Shown one piece after another: positions 57,597-64,000 of a DNA stretch of 64,000 nucleotides. The first letter of the stretch is position 1, and each line of letters opens with the position of its first letter. The stretch comes from Casuarina equisetifolia (lineage: Eukaryota; Streptophyta; Magnoliopsida; Fagales; Casuarinaceae): positions 19,760,021 to 19,824,020 of the forward strand of contig CM052362.1 in the NCBI GenBank assembly GCA_028551475.1. The letters run 5' to 3'. The notes below the pieces were generated by a model. That model did not search any database and had not been told where the DNA came from. It saw nothing but the letters and a program-made list of their open reading frames with translations. The translations under genes were made by a program, and so were the position numbers.

Positions 57597-60270
57597 TCAT
57601 TTAATACTTGGTAGCCATTTCCTGCTGCTTTCACCCTCACTTGTTCTGTTTGAATCATCGGCTACTGGGACAACAGCCAAGCTGTCGTCTGTGTGATCAT
57701 GGCTACAAGTTTCTCCGCTGAACCTGTCATCCTACGTAAAGAAACAGGGAAATTGGAATCGTCGGAAAGAGTAAAAGGTGAGGACAAGAATTTCGAAAGA
57801 AACAGTCTGTTCTTACATCATTGAGCAGCATGTCACATTGCTCAAGCATGTGAACCACATCTCCCATTTTAGGCCTGTGATTTACATCGGGATCTACACA
57901 ACGAAGAGCAACCAAAACAATCCGTTTGACTTCTTTTAAAGAAGGCAGTTCTGGCAATTTGGGGTCCATCACATAAGCGATCTTTTGAGTCGCAATCAAG
58001 GACTTAAACCAGTCAGTTAGATATGGCTGCAATGCAAAGTTCCAAACAAATTCGCACTTATAGGTTATGAGAAAGGCTGGGAAAGATGAAAACTGTGTTG
58101 CCTATGAAGAAAATGATAAGAAAGCAGCCAAATGTTCCAGAGTTAGGTAGCTGTACTTCAGATTGACGGCTATCCATAGGCATTAAACCCGAGATGATCT
58201 CCATGACAAATATCCCGAAGCTATAAACATCAGTCTCCTCTGTGAATGGCTCAGTCGAAGGAGAATCTGGAAAGTAACTGGAGGCTTTTGCCGAGTTAAT
58301 ATCAATCACTTAGAACAATCATGAATAATCCGCGAAGCAAAGAAACTAACCCCAACGTCTCCATGCTTACGTGAACCCAACCAGGGTCAAAAAGCTTAGC
58401 AATGCCAAAATCAGTGATCTTCGGGTTCCATTGGTGATCGAGCATAATGTTGCTAGATTTTAAGCATCCATGAATAACGTTTGGTTCAAGGTCCTCATGA
58501 AGGTAGGCCAATCTGCAGAAACAGGTCCTCTGTTTATATGATGGACAAAGGTACAACTAAGAAGGAATAAAGTAGAATATATCAAAGATCTAGGATACGG
58601 TATCTCACCCTTTTGCAACTCCTCGGATAATATTTACCCTCGTATCCCATGTTAGAGGCTTGGATACTTCTGGGCTGCCGTGAAGCCACTGGTATAGATT
58701 GCCATTATCTACATACTCATATACAATCATCCTACTGGAAAAGGAAGTAACAGCAGGAGTTTGAATATCTAATCTCATGAAGCTACCAAAAAACAGAAGA
58801 AAAAAAGAGAAATAGTACTACTAATTCTATTACAAGTAGTCCTTGATACCTGTAGGTTCCTTCGATGCAGTATCCAAACATCTTGGCCAGATTTTTGTGC
58901 CTAACTTCCCCAAGTGCCTCCACTTCTGCGACGAAATCCTCAGCTTGGCAACTAATGATTATTAGTTTCTTTGTAAAACACAACATATAATATGGTTTAC
59001 TATGATTCAGAAATAGGATTGGGTTCAAGACACTGGGCATATAGTTCTGTGGCAACCTATTTATACTTCAAGGCTTATGATTTCAGCAGATCTGCATCCA
59101 AGTCTATTTGCAACGAGCATGGCCTCCATACTGGGAGTTGAAAATTTTTTAAACTCTCAACCATGCAAAGAACACATGCATTAGATCTGTATAGCAATCA
59201 TGAAAGAAACTAGGCCCCGTCTGTTTGTCCTACTCAAGCAGAAATTTTGATTAGATATCTCAACTTTCGTTCAAGCGCTAAAATCTCCTAGCAATTAGAA
59301 GCAACCTATTTGCTTTCTTCCAAGTTCAACTAGACCAAAGAGCAAGCAGCACAGGGAGAAAAGGTATTAGAATTAGCATTCTGATTATATTTCTTGTGTA
59401 GTTTTGTTTCGTATCTTGTTTTGAAGAACAGAGAAATAAACGATCACTGAATTCAGCTACATGTACGTTCTTATTCAGTAGTATCTAAGATATCAGCATG
59501 CCCCTGAGTCTGCAATCTTCTCAAAGATCATCAAATGTCAAGTCAGAAAAGCAGAGCCGGGAATAATGTCCATTATTTTGATTCTTTTTAGGTAGCTTAA
59601 ACAACAAATCTAACTTCATAGTTGTATTTCGACTAATCTAGTGTTGGTGAAAGTCATTCAATATATCAATCAACAACAGCAGCTGGTGTAGGTACCTGCC
59701 GGCCAGTAGCTTCTTCACTGCCACTCGCGTATTATCCAACAAGATACCACGATAAATAACCCCAAACTCCCCACTTCCGATCATATTTTCTTTGGCAAAA
59801 CTATTCGTCGCCATCTCGATCTCCCTCAGGCTAAATCTGCTCCCCCTCCGAACATCCTTGGGCCCCGGCAGGTACCTGGCGACGGATTCCAAGTCATCAG
59901 TCACAATATAATGCGGTTCATTCCTCCAACTCGCGGTGGACCAACGGCTAGACATCACTAGGCGACCTTCCGAAGGCCTCCCACTGCCCATCTCAACATC
60001 GTATATGTTACGTGGAAGGAGCCGCCTGTCCAGGGACGACATGCGGAAGCTATCGTAATGGTGAGGCTTGCAAGGGATGGGATTTGGAAAGCAACGGTAG
60101 TTATCTTTGTAGGATTTTCGGCGGCGACGACAGGTGAAGTAGAGAGATACCACGAACACAACAAGAAAGACGAAGAATGCAGTGAGAAGCATCATCAAAG
60201 CCCATAATGGAAGGCCTAAGATTGAGGTATGGCTACAGAGCTTTCTTTTGATAGCATCGAGGAAGGACAT
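57597..60270 (-). CDS. Membrane-anchored receptor-like kinase lacking the catalytic Asp
   Basis: Resembles plant receptor-like Ser/Thr kinases of the At4g34500/At1g01540 group: short N-terminus, a transmembrane segment (about 17-42), a basic stop-transfer RRRRK, a linker, then kinase. Seven exons: 59696-60270, 58850-58951, 58609-58731, 58351-58512, 58157-58277, 57817-58026 and 57597-57731, 475 residues, all phases consistent. ATG 60270 ([10 protein letters not shown]). Glycine loop GSGEFG at 165-170, Lys186 in VAVKKL, and DFG Asp301 are present, but the HRD triad is His281-Gly-Cys283 ([10 protein letters not shown]), so the catalytic base is missing. The APE motif is also unrecognisable ([11 protein letters not shown]). 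Likely a pseudokinase acting as a scaffold or regulator; ATP may still bind. Confidence 0.85.
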
Positions 60271-60810
60271 GATTAGATAGAGGCGATTGTGTTAATGCAT
60301 GGAACGTGGTTCTCCTGGTTTATAAGCTTTGAAGAGATTGAGTTTAGATGACAGTCTTCAGGTAGGGGAGAACTTTTCAAATTGCCAACGAACCTCCGAC
60401 GGGAGCGGAAAGCCGATCGGGGTAGTGATTTGGTGTAGGAGTTGGCAAGGCGCAGAAATGCTGCATCACTTTGACGTGGTAAAATCACACTGATAAAGCG
60501 GCGGGTCAGTTTCATCACTGGCAAAACCAAGACTTCAACCTTCATGTTCGGCTGTTCTTCTAAAAGAAACAGAAGAAGATAACTCAGGATTCCTATATCC
60601 TTAAGATTCCTAAGAAGATAACCCTGAAAACCACTTTGTTTGACGTTTTCACTGCACCTTGGACAAAGAGGGTAGGTTCTTTGCTAGAGAGACTTTCGAA
60701 GATTTCAATTTATTTTTTGATTCGTAAAAGGACTTGCACGTTGGGTGCACTTGTCCATAATCAACATCAAATAGCTTTCAAAAATTTAACGTACTTTATT
60801 TGATAAGTTC
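60271..60810. other. Intergenic between kinase and uncharacterised gene
   Basis: About 540 bases holding the kinase promoter and leader and the 3' UTR of the next minus-strand gene. Nothing else recognised. Confidence 0.45.
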
Positions 60811-62085
60811 TTATGAAACATTGATCCCATGTATAAAGAACGTGTTTCCTCTATATGTAAGCATCCTACCCTCAGCCCCGACACACCATAAATGGCCTTG
60901 CAGCTCCAGAAATCCCTTCATCCCTGCGATTTCCCAAACAAACTTGAAAAGCCGAAGAGCCCTGTCCAGCTGCCTCACCCCACTCCGGAGAGTCTTATCC
61001 TCTTCTGCAGTCAAAATCCTTCCCATGTGTAAGCAAAACCTATTCTCACCACTGCTATGAACTCCGCCGCATACGTCCACTTCAATATCTCTAACGTGTC
61101 CATAAAGATAGTATAATAGAAGTGTAAACAAACACTTGGATGAGTGACCCAATGTGCTGGATAGCTTTTTCTTGACGAGGCTTTCTTGATGTCGAGCTTC
61201 CTTGTATCCAATACTTTTGTCCAGCAATACGTCTCTAATTTGAGCCAATCCCTCTTTCATGATCTCTAGCTTCACCGCAAGGAAATACAATTCCCTTTCA
61301 CTCTTCAAACACTCAATGAGGTCATTGAACATCTCGAGAACATCTTCCCATTTATGCGAAGTTGACGAGCCCCCCGTTTTTGAAGGCATAAGCCGCATCC
61401 ATGAAGTCGAGTCATGGTTTGACGAAATGGCTGTGTCAGCCAAGAACTTTACACAGATAGAAACTATCTGCTGACCCATCTTGATCGCTGGGCTAGAGCA
61501 TCGACAACTTAACAAATCCAACTCATATTTCAATCCTTTTAGTATCTCCTCTAGTGTACCTATCCAAATCCGGTGTTGGGTGACCTGCGGGGATACCGTG
61601 ACACGAACAACCTTTCTTTGCTGTGCGGAAACGTTCAGAAAGTTGCATACCTGGGTAAGCGAATTCACAATCATAGGCTCTCTTTCGGTCGGAGAACTGA
61701 AGCAAACAAATGGGTTGGATTCGGTACACGCCTCCGAAAAAGCCATCACATTTTTCTGAACACTTCGCTGAACTGACGGATACCCAATAAAGGCCTTCGC
61801 CAGGAGCTTGAAAGTCTTCATCTTTTGTTCAATTTGCTCATCAAAGAAAATCGAATCATCATGAACATTAACCAGCCTTCCGTCAACCCAATCGACAGAT
61901 TTCAACAAGCGGCTCAATTCTGCTAGCTTTGGAAATGTCTTCTTATACCATTCACGAGGTAAAGGCTCGTCAAGGGATACTTCCGAACAGTGATATCGCA
62001 TGACAGTCACATACAGAGCTCCATTTTGCGTTGTTTCTAAAGACCTCCCAACATGTAAGAGCTTTTGTAAACGTCTGTACGCCAT
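60811..62085 (-). CDS. Uncharacterised plant protein, single long exon
   Basis: A 424-residue open frame from ATG 62085 (MAYRRLQKLLHVGRSL) to 60811. I do not recognise the family. It is mostly alpha-helical in appearance, moderately charged and without a signal peptide, membrane span or metal motif. Segments such as WYKKTFPKLAELSRLLKSV, EDVLEMFNDLIECLKSER and EIMKEGLAQIRDVLLDKSIG look like helical repeats. The length, codon-like composition and lack of stops argue for a real gene. In-frame sequence upstream of 62085 ends in a stop about 80 bases earlier, so coding begins at 62085 unless an exon is spliced in. A likely 5' UTR intron runs from a donor near 62253 to a TTGTAG acceptor near 62112. 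Confidence 0.75.
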   Translation of the reverse strand: MAYRRLQKLLHVGRSLETTQNGALYVTVMRYHCSEVSLDEPLPREWYKKTFPKLAELSRLLKSVDWVDGRLVNVHDDSIFFDEQIEQKMKTFKLLAKAFIGYPSVQRSVQKNVMAFSEACTESNPFVCFSSPTEREPMIVNSLTQVCNFLNVSAQQRKVVRVTVSPQVTQHRIWIGTLEEILKGLKYELDLLSCRCSSPAIKMGQQIVSICVKFLADTAISSNHDSTSWMRLMPSKTGGSSTSHKWEDVLEMFNDLIECLKSERELYFLAVKLEIMKEGLAQIRDVLLDKSIGYKEARHQESLVKKKLSSTLGHSSKCLFTLLLYYLYGHVRDIEVDVCGGVHSSGENRFCLHMGRILTAEEDKTLRSGVRQLDRALRLFKFVWEIAGMKGFLELQGHLWCVGAEGRMLTYRGNTFFIHGINVS

Positions 62086-63038
62086 TGTGACCCACCGGAG
62101 CGCTACAACTTCGTTTAGACCATTCACCGAACATGTATTGGACGCGATATCAGACAAAACCCGTTAACCCTCGACAACATTTAAAAGGAAACAAAGAAAG
62201 ACAACCCAGAACGAGGAGATTAAGATGTGAAACTTCCTTACTACTATCACCTCGTAGATGCCGTAAGCGCTTTCTGCTGCAGCTGCTGAGGAAGGGAGCC
62301 TCCAGTTTCGGAACTAATGTGAAGAAGCAAAAACGACCAATATGCAATAAAACTAGCCTGATTTACTTTTGGGCCTAAACAGAGAGAGATGGGTCGCAAC
62401 GAGATTCGAAGAGTTTCCGTTTCCTCAGCAGACAGACTTCCTTCGTCTCACCCGTTTGAAACAATGGAAAAGAAGTACGGACTTACACTCGAGAAATTCA
62501 TCAACCAGTGTTCTTCTTTTTACTTATTTCTGAACTAGAGAAATTACTTTAATGACTCTGCTAAACAAATAATTTCATGTCTACAAAAATGGTTAGATTC
62601 CATTACCAAGAGGACGACTTTAAAAACCCCTTTTCGCTTCCAAATGCATTAAAGCGCTCCTTTTAGCCCTTATTGCTTAGAACTTGTTCCGTTCATTTTC
62701 TAGAAGGGCAAAAGAGCATGAGAAAGACTTCTATCTATTCATATCGGCATGAAAGTTTATCAGTTGAAAATACTGACACCACTAGCAATTGTTTTTGTTT
62801 AAATACTTTGTTTGTGATCATCCAGAATTTTTCAAGTACACTGGTTCTTACTTTTTACAACAACTTCAATTTGGCCCTAAAAAATACCCTCTTCGCCTAA
62901 TTGGCTTGGCTTCCCTGTACAAATCTAGAAGTGTGATTATAGCTCCCCGTACAAACTCTTCTTTCTGAACATTGACCAAATTTGCAGGAGAAGCCAGCCT
63001 TGCAAAGTAGCAAATCCAGAGACGTTTACATCATTTGG
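62086..63038. other. Intergenic: leader of the uncharacterised gene and cyclase 3' flank
   Basis: About 62100-62450 is probably the leader and promoter of the minus-strand gene at 60811-62085. The remainder holds the 3' UTR of the glutaminyl cyclase gene. No other gene seen. Confidence 0.4.
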
Positions 63039-64000
63039 CTATGGCTTCGCAAAATAGACTGGCATACGCAAGCAAAGTTGCTCAATAGCTCCGCTTTCAA
63101 ATTGTTTCTTTGCTGGATTCAGCTTGATCTCATACAGCTTCGGCCAAAGTTTTCCGGTAACTACAACAAAGCAAAAGATTATTCAGATATAGCGAGGTGA
63201 ACAATTTAGAATCATAAACCGGAGACATGATCTAAAACAAGTCTTTGCGACATTACTAGTTTAAAACACAAGAAGATAGAACACAAGTTATGTTAATATG
63301 TGTCCACACATGAAGGCGTCACAGTTTGAGAGCATCTAGAAATTGAAGGATTTTGAGAAGGAGAAATTAGAGAAAATATTAATGGGTACTACTGATTAGT
63401 AACAGAAGAAAACTGAACTTAGATATAGCAATGAACCAAAGCCCTCCTATGACCACTTCTAATACCATCAGCAAATCTGACTCCAAATACCACATTTGAA
63501 ACATAATGCAAGTCCGGGAGCTAATTTTTCATAAAACCAGGCTATGGTTGGTTCCTAACCACGTTACTCATGCAAGAAGAGCTGATGCTGATTTTAAAGA
63601 AGCCGTCAAAGACTGGAGCTTACCAAAAACACGCTCCTTGTCGCTATCCCAAGCTATGCCATTCAAAACATCAATAGCCTAGAAGCACATCAGATTTCAA
63701 ATATCGCAACAGGTTAGGCAAGTGAAAGAAACAACGATTATCTTCAATTTGATCCTAAGAAAGAACGAGAGACTGTAAAACAAAATTCATAAAAAGTGAT
63801 ATCCTCTTGCTCCAGGAACCAAACACATCCTAGTTACACAGGAAGCATTATTTTAGTTAATATAATTTTTTAACAGAAACAAAACGTTTTAGTCCTTTTT
63901 TCTTCGTTTCTTACATGATTCCCAGCTGCTTGCAAGTTTTCCCTGTAAGAAAATCAGAGAAAAATAAGGACATTGGGGGTAACTTTCTAAAGAATAAAAC
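63039..64000 (-). CDS. QCT: Glutaminyl-peptide cyclotransferase (plant QC), 3' end only
   Basis: Plant glutaminyl cyclase converts N-terminal Gln of secreted peptides and proteins to pyroglutamate; it is a beta-propeller enzyme of the secretory pathway. Three exons are in view: 63915-63942, 63624-63678 and 63039-63160, ending at TAG 63039. They read [41 protein letters not shown] and then a short tail ending [15 protein letters not shown] and [10 protein letters not shown] are diagnostic of the family. Phases agree at each junction. The remaining 5' exons lie beyond the right edge. The Arabidopsis gene is At4g25720, close to BETA-OHASE1, matching the order here. A broken copy of this last exon lies at 53505-53755. 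Confidence 0.9.

Overview
This window is nuclear DNA of a flowering plant, almost certainly a eudicot. The genes have many short introns with GT-AG borders, three products carry likely plastid targeting sequences, and the families are plant-specific (ferric reductase oxidase, CrRLK1L kinase, beta-carotene hydroxylase, chloroplast MinD). Recognisable mobile DNA is scarce. The species cannot be named from the sequence; loss of colinearity with Arabidopsis and intron sizes of 0.1-2.4 kb suggest a non-Brassicaceae eudicot. All exon coordinates below were derived by hand from splice signals plus reading-frame continuity; the phases add up in every complete model.

Layout, left to right. 1-1435 (-): 5' half of a ferric reduction oxidase (FRO) that runs off the left edge. 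2527-7290 and 8033-11393 (-): a tandem pair of DUF819 membrane-protein genes with the same six-exon structure. 11875-12565 (-): an RBM18-like RRM protein, first exon uncertain. 16330-18819 (+): an intronless CrRLK1L (malectin-like) receptor kinase. 20935-25777 (+): a PPPDE/DeSI-type thiol peptidase. 27430-28071 (-): a small coiled-coil protein whose leader holds a 52-codon upstream ORF (28241-28399). 30139-31128 (+): intronless plastid division protein MinD. 32222-38450 (-): a decaying murC (UDP-N-acetylmuramate-alanine ligase) gene with one exon missing and two frameshifts. 41400-43001 (-): beta-carotene hydroxylase.

The right third holds three tandem GH28 polygalacturonase-like genes on + (45979-49186, about 50734-52764, 55129-57291). 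The middle copy has lost catalytic residues and its start exon, and the third has lost one intron precisely. Between copies two and three lies a broken fragment of a glutaminyl cyclase gene. Then follow, on -, a membrane-anchored kinase lacking the catalytic Asp (57597-60270), an uncharacterised one-exon gene (60811-62085), and the 3' end of the intact glutaminyl-peptide cyclotransferase gene (63039 to beyond 64000).

Gene order matches, from memory, two or three separate Arabidopsis blocks: At5g23980-24020 (FRO4/5, DUF819, CrRLK1L, MinD1), At4g25660-25720 (PPPDE, uORF-bearing small protein, BETA-OHASE1, glutaminyl cyclase) and At5g52540-52570 (DUF819, small protein, BETA-OHASE2). The window therefore seems to preserve an ancestral order that Arabidopsis split between duplicated chromosomes. 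Themes are plastid biology (MinD, murC relic, carotenoid hydroxylase, likely the DUF819 pair) and cell wall (CrRLK1L sensor, polygalacturonases). No prokaryote-style system, CRISPR array or viral insertion was seen.
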